From contig JADJWM010000012.1 in assembly GCA_016716365.1 (NCBI GenBank), forward strand, positions 1 to 64,000: a stretch of DNA of 64,000 bases. Reading direction: 5' to 3'. This document shows positions 42,427 through 51,904 of this stretch, piece by piece. Source of the stretch: Chloracidobacterium sp. GTDB lineage: Bacteria > Acidobacteriota > Blastocatellia > Pyrinomonadales > Pyrinomonadaceae. The first letter of the stretch is position 1. The number at the start of each line of letters is the position of its first letter. The notes beneath the pieces were generated by a model that saw only the letters and a list, made by a program, of their open reading frames with translations, was not told the origin of the DNA and ran no database searches. The position numbers and the translations under genes are program-made.

Positions 42427-43400
42427 AGATCGAACCCCGGAACACGAGGCCGGCGATGAAAACCTGGCGGTGCACCGCGGCCAGATTGACGCTTCGGACC
42501 GTTGTGCTGCTAGCCTGCATTTTCGGTTCAGCCGCAGCTGCTTTCGGCGTAGAGCAATCCCTCCAGCATTCGGACGATTCCACCCTTATCATCGAATCTT
42601 CACCTGATATGGAGATCATCTCTTTCTCCAAAAGAGTAATAGTTCGCGATGAAGCAAAAGGCGTCCTTGTGTTCGGCGCGGACGTGATCGTCGAGGGCCG
42701 GGTCGAGGGCGATGTTGCCGCGATAGGCGGATCGGTTATCCAGAGAGAAAATGCATACATCGGCGGCGATATCGCGGTGATCGGCGGCAAATACGCGCCG
42801 GATGCAAAGACGCCCCTTCGAGATAATTCGAAACAGACGATCATCATTGCGGCTTACGAGGAAGAGCTAAGGGAATTTGCGCAGGACCCGTCATCGATCT
42901 TCGCCCCGAGTTTATCCGTAACGTTTCTCGCCACGCGGGTCGTGGCGGTGTTGTTCTGGTTCATTCTCACTTTTGTGATCGCGACGATAGCACCCGGGGC
43001 GATAAGCCGTGCGGTCGAACGCTTAAAGGTCTCCTCTACCAAGGTCTTCGCGGTCGGCCTTTTCGTCTTCATCGGTTTGGTCGTATTTTTAATTACCGGA
43101 CTTAGCCTGCTGCCGACCGTCGTTAGCGCGGTTTTGCTTGCAATGGCAGGGTTGGTCTTAACACTTGTTTATGTGTTCGGCCGGGTCGCCCTCCACCTAA
43201 GTCTTGGGAAGCTTATCCAGAAGTATCTTCTTTCCTCGCAAAACCACTCAGAGGCGATAGCGATCTTGTTAGGAGTTGCGGGTTGGACACTCCTGCTTTC
43301 GGTCCCTTATCTTTGGATCTTCGCCGTCCTCGCCATGTTCGCCGCCGGTGTCGGCCTGACCCTCATCGCGCGTCCCTGGGGACGGGCTTCGACCCCCTAA
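42423..43400 (+). CDS. Membrane protein with bactofilin-like beta-helix segment
   Basis: This 325-residue protein starts at the ATG overlapping the anti-sigma stop. After a signal sequence (LRTVVLLACIFGSAAAAFG), residues about 65-115 form short regular repeats (VFGADVIVEGRVEGDVAAIGGSVIQ, AYIGGDIAVIGGKY) of the polymer-forming bactofilin type, followed by four or five transmembrane helices. It is probably the membrane effector or sensor of the sigma/anti-sigma unit; the function is not known. The frame is open from 41961 in the upstream region, but that is read-through of the anti-sigma gene. Confidence 0.8.
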   Translation: MKIEPRNTRPAMKTWRCTAARLTLRTVVLLACIFGSAAAAFGVEQSLQHSDDSTLIIESSPDMEIISFSKRVIVRDEAKGVLVFGADVIVEGRVEGDVAAIGGSVIQRENAYIGGDIAVIGGKYAPDAKTPLRDNSKQTIIIAAYEEELREFAQDPSSIFAPSLSVTFLATRVVAVLFWFILTFVIATIAPGAISRAVERLKVSSTKVFAVGLFVFIGLVVFLITGLSLLPTVVSAVLLAMAGLVLTLVYVFGRVALHLSLGKLIQKYLLSSQNHSEAIAILLGVAGWTLLLSVPYLWIFAVLAMFAAGVGLTLIARPWGRASTP

Positions 43401-43562
43401 ATCGTACATCTTCTTAGCTGACAAATCTTTACATTTAAAATCAAACTCGCGTTATAAAATCTACGTCTTACTAGGTTGTTGGCAACATATCTGCCGGCAA
43501 CTCGTATTTCGTAATTGTTAGTTATACATCTGAAATTTTATTCGTATCGAATAGTCTGAATT
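43401..43562. promoter_or_regulatory. A/T-rich region upstream of the DUF5666-like gene
   Basis: This 162-bp stretch is much more A/T-rich than its surroundings (for example TTACATTTAAAATC and GTTATAAAATC at 43437-43460) and precedes a start of transcription for the next gene. TATAAA at 43453 is a plausible -10 region; the -35 is not clear. Confidence 0.4.
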
Positions 43563-44561
43563 ATGATCAGGTTAGTAAATTTCATAGGGGTTCTTGCTGT
43601 ATCTTTTTTGGCCGCCGCGGTGATCGCCGGGCAGACGCCCGCGGGCGGCGTGCGGAATTCGGTCGTTACCGGAGAAGTGCTTTCGGTGGCCAAGGACAAA
43701 GTGGTCCTGAAGACCGCCGAAGGTGAGTTGGCCGTGCTCCTGTCAGAAAAGACGGATTACAAACGCGTGCCTCCTGAGAACCCGGTGCTGAAGGCCGCGG
43801 TTGTCGCAAATTTGAGCGACATCGAGGTGGGCGACAAATTGCTCGTGACCGGACTGATGGCCGACGACAAGAGATCGCTTCCCGCAAAATCAGTTTACTT
43901 GATGTCGAAGTCGGACCTTGCCCAGCGGAATGCCAAGGATCGCGAAAAATGGGCGACACGGGGTATCTCGGGCCAGGTCAAGTCGATCAACGCGGAAACG
44001 CGGCAGATCACCATCGATGTCAGCCGGCTTGGGACTACTGCCAGCGTCGTCATTACCCCAAAGGACAGCGTTAAGTTCCTTCGTTACGCCCAGAACTCCG
44101 TCGATTATGCGAAGGCAGTTCCAAGTGGCCTCGGTGACATCGCTCCGGGTGATATGATCCGAGCCCTCGGCGACCGGAGCCCGGATGGAGCGAGTTTTGC
44201 CGCGGAAGAGATCGTGACCGGGGCCTTCCAGACGATCGCGGGTACCGTGAAGTCCTTCGATTCCGAGAAGAACGAGTTGGTCATCACCGAACTACAGTCG
44301 AGTAAGGACATGACCGTATCGCTGGCTTCGGCCACACTGGTCAAGCGGTTCCCGGAGCAAATGGCCCAAAAATGCTGCCCGCCAGCGGCGGAGCTGGGTG
44401 GAGCGGCCCAGGCGGAGCGGCTCAGACCCGCCTGCAAGGCACCCAGCGAATGCCCGCTCGTCCGATGCCGGGCGGCGGTGGTCCGGGGGTGCGCGGGAGG
44501 CCCCGCGGCGGTATCGATGAAATGCTCGACCGTTTTCCTACTATCTCGGGCGGTGACCTGA
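43563..44561 (+). CDS. Secreted DUF5666-like protein, N-terminal part before frameshift
   Basis: The protein has a signal peptide (IGVLAVSFLAAAVIAGQ) and two or three tandem beta-barrel-like modules of about 75 residues with the repeating pattern VTGEVLSVAKDKVVLKTAEGELAVLL, ISGQVKSINAETRQITIDV, IAGTVKSFDSEKNELVITEL. These resemble DUF5666/OB-like repeats. After MAQK (near residue 270) the frame moves off, because a run of five A (44366-44371) seems one base short; downstream coding sequence resumes in the frame of 44372-44749. A continuous protein would have about 395 residues. Confidence 0.75.
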   Translation: MIRLVNFIGVLAVSFLAAAVIAGQTPAGGVRNSVVTGEVLSVAKDKVVLKTAEGELAVLLSEKTDYKRVPPENPVLKAAVVANLSDIEVGDKLLVTGLMADDKRSLPAKSVYLMSKSDLAQRNAKDREKWATRGISGQVKSINAETRQITIDVSRLGTTASVVITPKDSVKFLRYAQNSVDYAKAVPSGLGDIAPGDMIRALGDRSPDGASFAAEEIVTGAFQTIAGTVKSFDSEKNELVITELQSSKDMTVSLASATLVKRFPEQMAQKCCPPAAELGGAAQAERLRPACKAPSECPLVRCRAAVVRGCAGGPAAVSMKCSTVFLLSRAVT

Positions 44562-44749
44562 AGGTCGGTGAGATGATCGCCGTATCCAGTTCCAAGACGC
44601 ATGCTGTCGACCGTATAAATGCGATCAAGCTGCTCGCCGGAGTCGAACCCTTTATACGTGCCGCGCAGATGAGCGCAGCGATGCAGCGTGGACGACAAAC
44701 CACCCAGAGCCTGAGCATTCCGGGTCTTGACGGTTTCGACATGCCGTAG
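44372..44749 (+). CDS. DUF5666-like protein, C-terminal part in second frame
   Basis: It encodes a Gly/Pro/Arg-rich linker (GGAGWSGPGG, RPMPGGGGPGVRGRPRGG), then GIDEMLDRFPTISGGDLKVGEMIAVSSSK, again a module-like segment that continues the pattern of the previous part. It ends in SIPGLDGFDMP. No own ribosome-binding site is evident, so I regard it as the continuation of the 43563 gene. Confidence 0.65.
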   Translation: MLPASGGAGWSGPGGAAQTRLQGTQRMPARPMPGGGGPGVRGRPRGGIDEMLDRFPTISGGDLKVGEMIAVSSSKTHAVDRINAIKLLAGVEPFIRAAQMSAAMQRGRQTTQSLSIPGLDGFDMP

Positions 44750-44830
44750 TTTGAAGTTTAATAACGCTGCTTGGGGCCAGCGTACAAAAGCCCCTGTTTT
44801 ATCTATTTCATCATTGAAGGTTGGACGAAA

Positions 44831-47782
44831 ATGAAATTATATAGGCTTTTTTTACTGAGCGTCTCCATCGCACTTTTCCTGAACATACCGGGATTCGCTC
44901 AGCAGAACGGCAGTTTGAGCGGCCAGGTGGTCGATTCCCTCGGTGCCATCGTCGTAGGTGCATCGGTGACCGTCGTTTCAACGACGGGTACCGAGAAGAT
45001 CACAACAACGAATGCCCAGGGTGAATTCACCATGACCGGACTCGCACCGGGCAAATACACGGTGAAGGTGATCGCTCCGAAATTTGCGCTTTACGAAAAC
45101 ACCGAGGTTGAGATCGAAGCCGGTAAGCGGCTGGAGTTGATCGCAACATTGACCGTTGAGGCGGTCCAGGAAGAGGTCGAAGTCTCGAGCGATGAAGGCG
45201 TGTCGACCGATCCGGCAAGCAACGCGGGTGCAACGATCCTGAAGGAAAAGGAACTCGAGGCACTCCCCGACGATCCGGATGAACTGGAGGCAGCCCTTCA
45301 GGCACTTGCGGGCCCTGCAGCCGGCCCAGGCGGCGGCCAGATATACATCGACGGCTTTACCGGCGGCCGCATGCCTCCGAAAGAGGCAATTCGCGAGATC
45401 CGTATCAACCAGAATCCTTTCTCGGCGGAATATGACCGGCTCGGCTTTGGCAGGATCGAGATCCTGACCCGTCCTGGTTCCGATAAGTTTCGCGGGAGTG
45501 CGTTCGGGAACTTCAATGACGAAAGCTTAAACTCGCGAAACCCGTTCTCAACCAATCGGGCATCCAGCCAACTCAGGGCATTTGGGGGAAATATTTCGGG
45601 TCCGATCCAGAAAGGCAAGTCCTCGTTTTTCCTCGATATCAGCAATCGCGATGTCGATAACAATTCGGTCGTGAACGCGCTGATCCTGGATCCTTCGCTC
45701 AACGCAGTTCCGTTTCAGGAGGAGTTTCGGCTTCCGACCCGGCGATTTTCGTTCAGCCCGCGGTTCGACTACGCGATCAACGACATGAATAACTTGATCG
45801 TCCGGTACAGCTTCGATAGGACAACGCAGCAGAATCAGGGGATCGGTGGATTCTCTCTGCCTACTCGTGCATATGAGACGTCGAATTCGGGGCATGAGAT
45901 CCGTCTTACAGAGACGATGATCATCAATGCAAAGACCGTAAACGAGACCCGCTTCGAGTACGAATGGGAAGACAGGGATCAGACGGGCGATAATTCGATC
46001 CCGACGATCAGCGTTGCGGACGCTTTCACGGGAGGCGGTTCGCAGATCGGCCTCAGCTTCAACAAACAGAAGAGTTGGGACCTTCAAAATTTCACGACAA
46101 CCTCGTTCGGCAAGAATTCTCAGCACGGCTTCAAATTCGGTGCCAGGGTCAGGAGCATAAAGATCACGGACCGTTCTGAGAGCAATTACGGCGGAAGTTT
46201 TTCGTTCATCAACCTGAATAATTACCGCGACACGATCCTCGGCACGGCAAACCCCGTCCAGTTCAGGGTAACGACCGGAACGCCCGAACAGGAAGTCTCG
46301 CGGACCGACTACAGCTTTTTTGTGACGGATGACTGGCGTGTTAACCAGGCACTGACGCTCAGCTTCGGACTCAGGTACGAGAATCAGACGAACATTAGCG
46401 ATAACTCGGACCTCGCACCCCGATTCTCGTTCGCGTGGGCGCCGGGTGCCGGCGGAGCGCGTGCCCCAAAGACCGTTTTCCGGGGCGGCGTCGGCGTATT
46501 CTATGAACGATTCAGCGAGAACCTGACACTTCAGGCCTTAAGATTGAACGGCATTTCACAGCTTGACCTGATCGTGAGTGCGAACGATCCCGATCCGATC
46601 CGGCGTGCTGCAGCGATCCAGCTGCTTCAGCAGCCTGTATTTACGGTTTCAGGCGTTACGAACGTCCCGACCGCCGCGCAGATACTTGCCGCCCTTCCGC
46701 AGTCGAACACCACCCGGCAGATCTCGGACGAGATAAAGTCGCCAATGATGGTGCAGGCTGCGTTCGGCGTCGAGCGGCAGCTCCCGTTCGCGACGACGAT
46801 GGGCCTCTTCTTTGTCACGTCCAGGACGACGAACGTGCTTCGTTCCCGGAACATTAATGCTCCTATCTGCCCTGAGCAGGTTAACTGCTTAAACGCGCCG
46901 CGTCCGGACCCGACACTCGGCAATATTTACGAGTATGAGTCGACAGGCGTGCTTGATCAAAGGCGTTTGAACATCAATTTCCGGAACATGTACAACCGGA
47001 ACTTCACGCTCTTTGGCAACTACAGCCTCGGCTTTTCGGAAGGTGACTCGGATGGTTCGGGGAGCTTCCCGGCATATTCCTATGATCTGGACGGGGAGTT
47101 CGGCCGAACTTCTTTCGATATCAGGCACAATTTCGTGATCGGTGGTAACTTTACTCTTCCTTGGGGCTTTACGGTCGCGCCGTTCATAAATGCTAACAGC
47201 GGCCGGCCGTTCAATATCACCAAGGGTGTCGATCTGAACGGGGACGCCCTGTTTACGGAGAGGCCTACTTTCGGGGAACTAGCGACCCGATGTTCGCAGC
47301 TTAACCTTACGGCTTCGTTCTGTGACGTAGCCGGTGAAGACCCGAACGCGATAATCCCGCGCAATTACGGAAACGGTCCCAAATCGTTCACAGTGAATCT
47401 TCGTTTCGGCAAGAACTTTGGCTTTGGCGCGTCGCCCGAACGGGTCGCCGCGGACAACAGAGGGCAGGGAGCCGGCGGCCAGCGTGGCGGCGGTGGCGGC
47501 GGCGGTCATCGTGGCGGCGGCGGTTTCGGCGGCGGCCCGGGCGGCAGGATGATGATGGGCGGCCCGGGTGGCGGAGGTGCCCGAAAGCCCTACAACCTGA
47601 ATCTGTCGTTGAATGTCAACAACCTGTTCAATAATGTGAACCTTGGAACGCCGGTCGGCAACATGGCATCGAGCCGTTTTGGCCAGTCGACGTCGACGGG
47701 CGGCGGGTTCGGCGGATTCGGCGGCGGCGGAGGAGGTGCTGCAAATCGCCGGGTCGAGCTTCAGGCTCGATTCAGTTGGTAG
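44831..47782 (+). CDS. Oar-like TonB-dependent outer-membrane receptor
   Basis: A 983-residue protein: signal peptide (MKLYRLFLLSVSIALFLNIPGFAQ), a carboxypeptidase-regulatory-like domain (GSLSGQVVDSLGAIVVGASVTVVS...TTTNAQGEFTMTGLAPGKYTVKV), a plug-like region (ILKEKELEALPDDPDELEAALQALAGPA, IDGF), and a beta-barrel to the aromatic C-terminus (RVELQARFSW). Oar-type receptors are a hallmark of acidobacterial genomes. Start at ATG 44831 follows from the signal peptide. Late in the barrel are two Gly-rich loops (GQRGGGGGGGHRGGGG near residues 878-910 and GGGFGGFGGGGGG near 957-970), probably surface exposed. Substrate is unknown. Confidence 0.92.
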   Translation: MKLYRLFLLSVSIALFLNIPGFAQQNGSLSGQVVDSLGAIVVGASVTVVSTTGTEKITTTNAQGEFTMTGLAPGKYTVKVIAPKFALYENTEVEIEAGKRLELIATLTVEAVQEEVEVSSDEGVSTDPASNAGATILKEKELEALPDDPDELEAALQALAGPAAGPGGGQIYIDGFTGGRMPPKEAIREIRINQNPFSAEYDRLGFGRIEILTRPGSDKFRGSAFGNFNDESLNSRNPFSTNRASSQLRAFGGNISGPIQKGKSSFFLDISNRDVDNNSVVNALILDPSLNAVPFQEEFRLPTRRFSFSPRFDYAINDMNNLIVRYSFDRTTQQNQGIGGFSLPTRAYETSNSGHEIRLTETMIINAKTVNETRFEYEWEDRDQTGDNSIPTISVADAFTGGGSQIGLSFNKQKSWDLQNFTTTSFGKNSQHGFKFGARVRSIKITDRSESNYGGSFSFINLNNYRDTILGTANPVQFRVTTGTPEQEVSRTDYSFFVTDDWRVNQALTLSFGLRYENQTNISDNSDLAPRFSFAWAPGAGGARAPKTVFRGGVGVFYERFSENLTLQALRLNGISQLDLIVSANDPDPIRRAAAIQLLQQPVFTVSGVTNVPTAAQILAALPQSNTTRQISDEIKSPMMVQAAFGVERQLPFATTMGLFFVTSRTTNVLRSRNINAPICPEQVNCLNAPRPDPTLGNIYEYESTGVLDQRRLNINFRNMYNRNFTLFGNYSLGFSEGDSDGSGSFPAYSYDLDGEFGRTSFDIRHNFVIGGNFTLPWGFTVAPFINANSGRPFNITKGVDLNGDALFTERPTFGELATRCSQLNLTASFCDVAGEDPNAIIPRNYGNGPKSFTVNLRFGKNFGFGASPERVAADNRGQGAGGQRGGGGGGGHRGGGGFGGGPGGRMMMGGPGGGGARKPYNLNLSLNVNNLFNNVNLGTPVGNMASSRFGQSTSTGGGFGGFGGGGGGAANRRVELQARFSW

Positions 47783-47808
47783 TTTTCTGCTGACAGACTA
47801 TAGTAAAG

Positions 47809-47851
47809 GGAGTCCGGAGCATCCAAAGGAGATCCGGGCTCCATTTATTTC
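47809..47851 (+). terminator. Hairpin after the TonB-dependent receptor
   Basis: GGAGTCCGGA (47809-47818) pairs with TCCGGGCTCC (47833-47842; T-G and mismatch tolerated) and is followed by ATTTATTT. It may be a terminator or attenuator between the receptor and the downstream periplasmic protein. Confidence 0.6.
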
Positions 47852-47869
47852 TTAAGGGGATAAAAAATA

Positions 47870-48604
47870 ATGCTGCGTTATTCAAGCTTTCTAACCTTAT
47901 CGCTATGGTGCTGTATCGCCGCGGTCGGACAGGCTTCTTCCGGGGCCGGAGCCTCGGGCGATAAGAATTTCGCCGCGGAAGCCCGGCTGGCCGAATTGAC
48001 TGTCGCGGCTCACGGCGGTCAGAAATTCCGCGAGATGCAGTCGCTGGTCGTTTCGGGGTCAGTCGAGATCACGACCTCAGCTTTCCCACAGGCGATACCG
48101 GCTTCATTTGTGACCATTTTCGCCGGCGAGAAGTACCGGCTCGAAATAAACAACCCCTTTCAACCGCTGAAACAGGCGTACGACGGGACCCAAACGGTCT
48201 CGTCGCTACCCGGCGGGTTTACACTTCCGCCGATCAACCGACTTGGCCTGCCTATTCTTCAGCAATTGGGAAAGCAGGGGTTCATCGTGACACCACTGCC
48301 CGAAGAGAAAAAGAAGAAAAGGGGTTTCAGGATGACATCACCCGAAGGCTTCTTTACCGATTTTTACCTCGAGGACAAGACGGACAAGATAAGGAGCTAC
48401 GACGCAACCTACGTGATGAGCGGGCGCACCGTCACAACCTCGGTCGAGATAGACAAGCTCCGTCTTGTTGATGGGGTTCTTCTCCCGGAAAAGTATGCTC
48501 AGCGGTTCAATACAGAGCAGTTCACGGTTTATGCGAGTTTCAAGGCCAAGGACATCGTTGTAAATTCCGCGGTGAAAGACACGGTTTTCAAGACCTTGGA
48601 ATGA
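47870..48604 (+). CDS. Exported LolA/outer-membrane-lipoprotein-sorting-like protein
   Basis: The 244-residue protein has a signal peptide (SSFLTLSLWCCIAAVGQAS), followed by AELTVAAHGGQKFREMQSLVVSGSVEITTS, AGEKYRLEINNPF, AYDGTQTVSSLPG and a beta-rich remainder with alternating strands. This is the half-open beta-barrel pattern of periplasmic LolA-like carriers and the family found beside acidobacterial TonB receptors, but key residues are not diagnostic. It follows the receptor by 87 bp and likely works with it in the envelope. Confidence 0.6.
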   Translation: MLRYSSFLTLSLWCCIAAVGQASSGAGASGDKNFAAEARLAELTVAAHGGQKFREMQSLVVSGSVEITTSAFPQAIPASFVTIFAGEKYRLEINNPFQPLKQAYDGTQTVSSLPGGFTLPPINRLGLPILQQLGKQGFIVTPLPEEKKKKRGFRMTSPEGFFTDFYLEDKTDKIRSYDATYVMSGRTVTTSVEIDKLRLVDGVLLPEKYAQRFNTEQFTVYASFKAKDIVVNSAVKDTVFKTLE

Positions 48605-48634
48605 CGTCGGCAAATGCGGGCCGGGCTTCGCCGT

Positions 48635-49591
48635 CTAGTTTGCGAACCGGCTCTTTTTCCACCATTCGATGGTCTTTCGAAGCCCTTCTTCAAGCCCAAC
48701 CAGTTTTTCGTAACCCAAACACTCAACGGCCAGGGAATTGTCGGCCTGTGAGTCGCGAACATCACCGGCCCGTTCAGGAAGATGTCGCGCCGTTACAGCC
48801 TCTCTATTCGTTATCGCTTTCAATACGCCGAGCAAGCTGTTCAAAGAGATCCGCTCTCCGTTCGCGACATTCAGAACGCTCCCGACGCCCTTTTCCGAGG
48901 TTGCCGCGTTGATGTTCGCCCGAACTACATTCGCCACATAGGTGAAGTCGCGGGTCTGTTCGCCGTCGCCGTAGATGACGGGCACATCGTCCTTCATCAG
49001 AGCGTCAATAAATCGTGAGATCACGCCGGAATAGGCCGACGAGGGATTTTGGCGAGGTCCGAATACATTGAAATACCGCAGCGAATATGTCTCCAACCCG
49101 TAGACGCTATGAAACGCGCTGCAATAATATTCTCCCGTCAGCTTGGCGACCGCATAGGGAGAGAGGGGCTCCGGCCGCATCGATTCTACTTTTGGCAATA
49201 CTGGCTGGTCGCCATATGCAGAACTCGAAGCAGCATATATCAGACGCTTCACTCCCGCATTCCGCGAATGAACGAGCAGGTTGAAGGTCGCATTCACACA
49301 GGCCTGATGGGTTTCGACCGGGTCCTCGACCGACCGCGGCACGCTTGGTAAAGCCGCCTGATGAAAGACGAACTCGGCACCATCGAGGGCCGGGCCAAGT
49401 GCCTTATCGTCGTTCAGGTCTCCCTGGATAAAGCGAAAATCGCTTCCGATCTCATCCAGGTTCTCTGTATATCCAGTTGTCAGGTTATCGATTATCGTGA
49501 CCTTCGCTCCCTGACGGATGAGCTCATCCGCGATATGGGATCCGATGAATCCGGCACCGCCGGTAACAAGGCATTTTGCTGTTAATGACAT
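48635..49591 (-). CDS. NAD-dependent UDP-sugar 4-epimerase (extended SDR)
   Basis: A 318-residue short-chain dehydrogenase of the GalE/WbpP type. Motifs are GGAGFIGSHIADELI, the catalytic Ser/Tyr/Lys set in AASSSAYGD and SPYAVAKLTGE, and RYFNVFGPRQNPSSAYSGVI. It likely interconverts UDP-Glc/Gal or UDP-GlcNAc/GalNAc for surface polysaccharides. It lies just downstream of UDP-glucose dehydrogenase on the same strand (80-bp gap). Confidence 0.9.
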   Translation of the reverse strand: MSLTAKCLVTGGAGFIGSHIADELIRQGAKVTIIDNLTTGYTENLDEIGSDFRFIQGDLNDDKALGPALDGAEFVFHQAALPSVPRSVEDPVETHQACVNATFNLLVHSRNAGVKRLIYAASSSAYGDQPVLPKVESMRPEPLSPYAVAKLTGEYYCSAFHSVYGLETYSLRYFNVFGPRQNPSSAYSGVISRFIDALMKDDVPVIYGDGEQTRDFTYVANVVRANINAATSEKGVGSVLNVANGERISLNSLLGVLKAITNREAVTARHLPERAGDVRDSQADNSLAVECLGYEKLVGLEEGLRKTIEWWKKSRFAN

Positions 49592-49671
49592 AGACGGAGA
49601 TCTGCGATATCAGTGGTCACATCAGATCAGCTAATTAATTACCCATTGTCGATCAAGAGCCGGTGAACGGA

Positions 49672-50970
49672 TCACCGGCCGACGCCGATATACTCAAAGC
49701 CTAGTTCCCACATGTCGACGGGCTCATAAATATTGCGAAGATCCGCGATCTTAGGTGCTTTCAGAAGGCTCTTTACGCGCTCCATGTCGAGCGCACGGAA
49801 CTGGTTCCACTCTGTGATGATCACGAGTGCGTCGGCACCGTCGATCGCCGCGTATTCGTCGACGGCGTATTCGATCCCGTCAATGAACTTCTTAGCCTCG
49901 TCCATCGCGACGGGGTCGAACGCTTTTACCGCGGCCCCTTTCTCTAGTAACACCCGGATGATGTCGATCGCGGGAGATTCGCGCATATCGTCGGTCTCCG
50001 GCTTGAATGAGAGGCCGAGGATACCGATAGACTTTCCTGAAAGATCGCCGACCAGCCCTTCGATCTTAGGTATCATCGCTTCACGCTGTTTCTCATTCGC
50101 GTCGATCACGGCGTCGACGATCCTCGTTTCAACGCCAAATTGGTCGGCAACGGTGGTCAACGCCCGCGTGTCTTTCGGAAAACAAGAGCCGCCGTAGCCG
50201 GGGCCGGGATGCAGGAATTTTCGTCCGATCCGATTGTCCATCCCCATCCCTCTGGCAACATCGTGGACGTCGCAGCCGATTGCGTCGCAGAGGTTCGCGA
50301 TCTCGTTTATGAACGTGATCTTGGTTGCGAGAAAGGCGTTCGCCGCATACTTGATGAGTTCGGCGGCTTCGAGGGAGGTGATCACGATCGGCGTCTCGAT
50401 CAAATAGAGCGGCCGGTATAACTCTTTCATAACCTCGACCGCACGTTCCTCGTTGCTGCCGATGACAACGCGGTCGGGCCGCATGAAGTCCTCGATCGCC
50501 GCTCCTTCACGGAGAAATTCCGGATTCGACGCAACTCCGAATTCGGCCCCGTTCTCGAGGTTTTCCGAGACGAAATCACGAAGCCATTTGCCCGTTCCGA
50601 CCGGAACGGTCGATTTCGTGACGAGGACCTTATAGCCGTTGATGGCCCCGGCGACATCCTTTGCGGCCTGCCGGTAGTAGGTCATGTCGGGGGTGCCGTC
50701 CTCGCGGGGCGGCGTCCCAACGGCAAGGAAAACCACAAGGGCCTTTTCGACCGCTTCCTTTATGTTTGTTGTGAAATGAAGACGACCGGCCCGCACATTC
50801 TTGTGGACCAACTGGTCCAGTCCCGGTTCGTAAATGGGAATGATCCCGTTCTTCAGCTTATCGATCTTTTCCGCGTCCACGTCGACGCAGGTAACATCAA
50901 CCCCAAATTCCGCGAAACACGCACCGCTGACAAGTCCTACGTAGCCGGTGCCGATTACTGCGATCTGCAT
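49672..50970 (-). CDS. UDP-glucose 6-dehydrogenase
   Basis: A 432-residue enzyme that oxidises UDP-glucose to UDP-glucuronate. The N-terminal Rossmann fold is IAVIGTGYVGLVSGACFAEFG; VTKSTVPVGTG and the catalytic Cys in GPGYGGSCFPKDTRAL are conserved, as are EAAELIKYAANAFLATKITFINE and the C-terminal LSFKPETDDMRESPA. Together with the epimerase it points to acidic exopolysaccharide or LPS precursors. Confidence 0.96.
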   Translation of the reverse strand: MQIAVIGTGYVGLVSGACFAEFGVDVTCVDVDAEKIDKLKNGIIPIYEPGLDQLVHKNVRAGRLHFTTNIKEAVEKALVVFLAVGTPPREDGTPDMTYYRQAAKDVAGAINGYKVLVTKSTVPVGTGKWLRDFVSENLENGAEFGVASNPEFLREGAAIEDFMRPDRVVIGSNEERAVEVMKELYRPLYLIETPIVITSLEAAELIKYAANAFLATKITFINEIANLCDAIGCDVHDVARGMGMDNRIGRKFLHPGPGYGGSCFPKDTRALTTVADQFGVETRIVDAVIDANEKQREAMIPKIEGLVGDLSGKSIGILGLSFKPETDDMRESPAIDIIRVLLEKGAAVKAFDPVAMDEAKKFIDGIEYAVDEYAAIDGADALVIITEWNQFRALDMERVKSLLKAPKIADLRNIYEPVDMWELGFEYIGVGR

Positions 50971-51108
50971 AATTATCTTTGATCAATTAAATTAAATAGA
51001 AAAGTATACGTAAAAAGTAGTGATCTGGACAAAATTTAGCGGGCCATATTCGTGAACATGACCCGCACTATTAATTCGCTTAATACTTCGCCTTAGAGAA
51101 TTTTGGCC

Positions 51109-51810
51109 CTAACGAGTCGGGCTCACGACGATCGTTCCGCCGCCGTCGTCATCATCATTGCCGCCGAGGAGGATCGCCGCACCGGCAACACCGGCCGCGA
51201 TCAGCAGAAGCCACGGCCATCCGCCTACACGAACCGGCGGAGCCGAATCAGGACGCAGGCACGGCTTGCAGCCTGTTTGCGACAGGTTTCCCGCCGACGC
51301 CGAAGTGCCGGCCGCGATCTGCCTGTCCGAAGTGCCTTCACGCATCGTAACCACACCGGCGAGCGTGTCAACGTGTGTGTGCGAGCATTCGACTTCGACC
51401 GTAAAGTTGTCGGCCATGCTCGAATCAGCGATCACGGTCGCATCCTTTGTCGTAACGGTAGCGGCAACACCGGCGGCATTCGCAACCTTTGCCTTACCCG
51501 ACGAAAGGATCGCGGTAATGCTGTTCTCGGAGAAGTTCAGAACTAGATTTGAATCCTCCATGATCTCGATCCGGCCTACTTTTCCGAGACTGACGATCGC
51601 GCTCGAGTTTGCCCCGGTTACGATCGTACTTCCAGAGAGGATAGTTGCATTAGATACAGCTGTTTGACCATTGACCGTAACCTGGCCTCGTACAGTTATT
51701 TCGCCGGTAAGATCTTTCGAACCGGGCAACGAAAATGCAGAGGACACGAATAGTACGGCAATGGAAGTGAAAGACGCGATCAGTTTTCGAAAATTATTCT
51801 TGGCGAGCAT
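51109..51810 (-). CDS. Exported FecR-like protein with C-terminal membrane helix
   Basis: I recognise no specific function. The 233-residue protein has a signal peptide (KLIASFTSIAVLFVSSAFS), a FecR-like beta-rich core (VTVNGQTAVSNATILSGSTIVTGANSSAIVSLGKVGRIEIMEDSNLVLNFSENSITAILSSGKAKV), cysteines (ECSHTHVDT, GCKPCLR), one transmembrane helix (WPWLLLIAAGVAGAAILLGG) and a short acidic tail ending IVVSPTR. A second gene of the same plan follows at 51905-52480, so the pair seems to be a duplication. Confidence 0.75.
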   Translation of the reverse strand: MLAKNNFRKLIASFTSIAVLFVSSAFSLPGSKDLTGEITVRGQVTVNGQTAVSNATILSGSTIVTGANSSAIVSLGKVGRIEIMEDSNLVLNFSENSITAILSSGKAKVANAAGVAATVTTKDATVIADSSMADNFTVEVECSHTHVDTLAGVVTMREGTSDRQIAAGTSASAGNLSQTGCKPCLRPDSAPPVRVGGWPWLLLIAAGVAGAAILLGGNDDDDGGGTIVVSPTR

Positions 51811-51904
51811 TTATGCAATTTCCTCCTGAAACAAATCTTATAATACAAGTAAAGGCCTTTTGCCGCAATGGCAAAATGGTGCAATTCGAGTTCAAGAACA
51901 ATAC

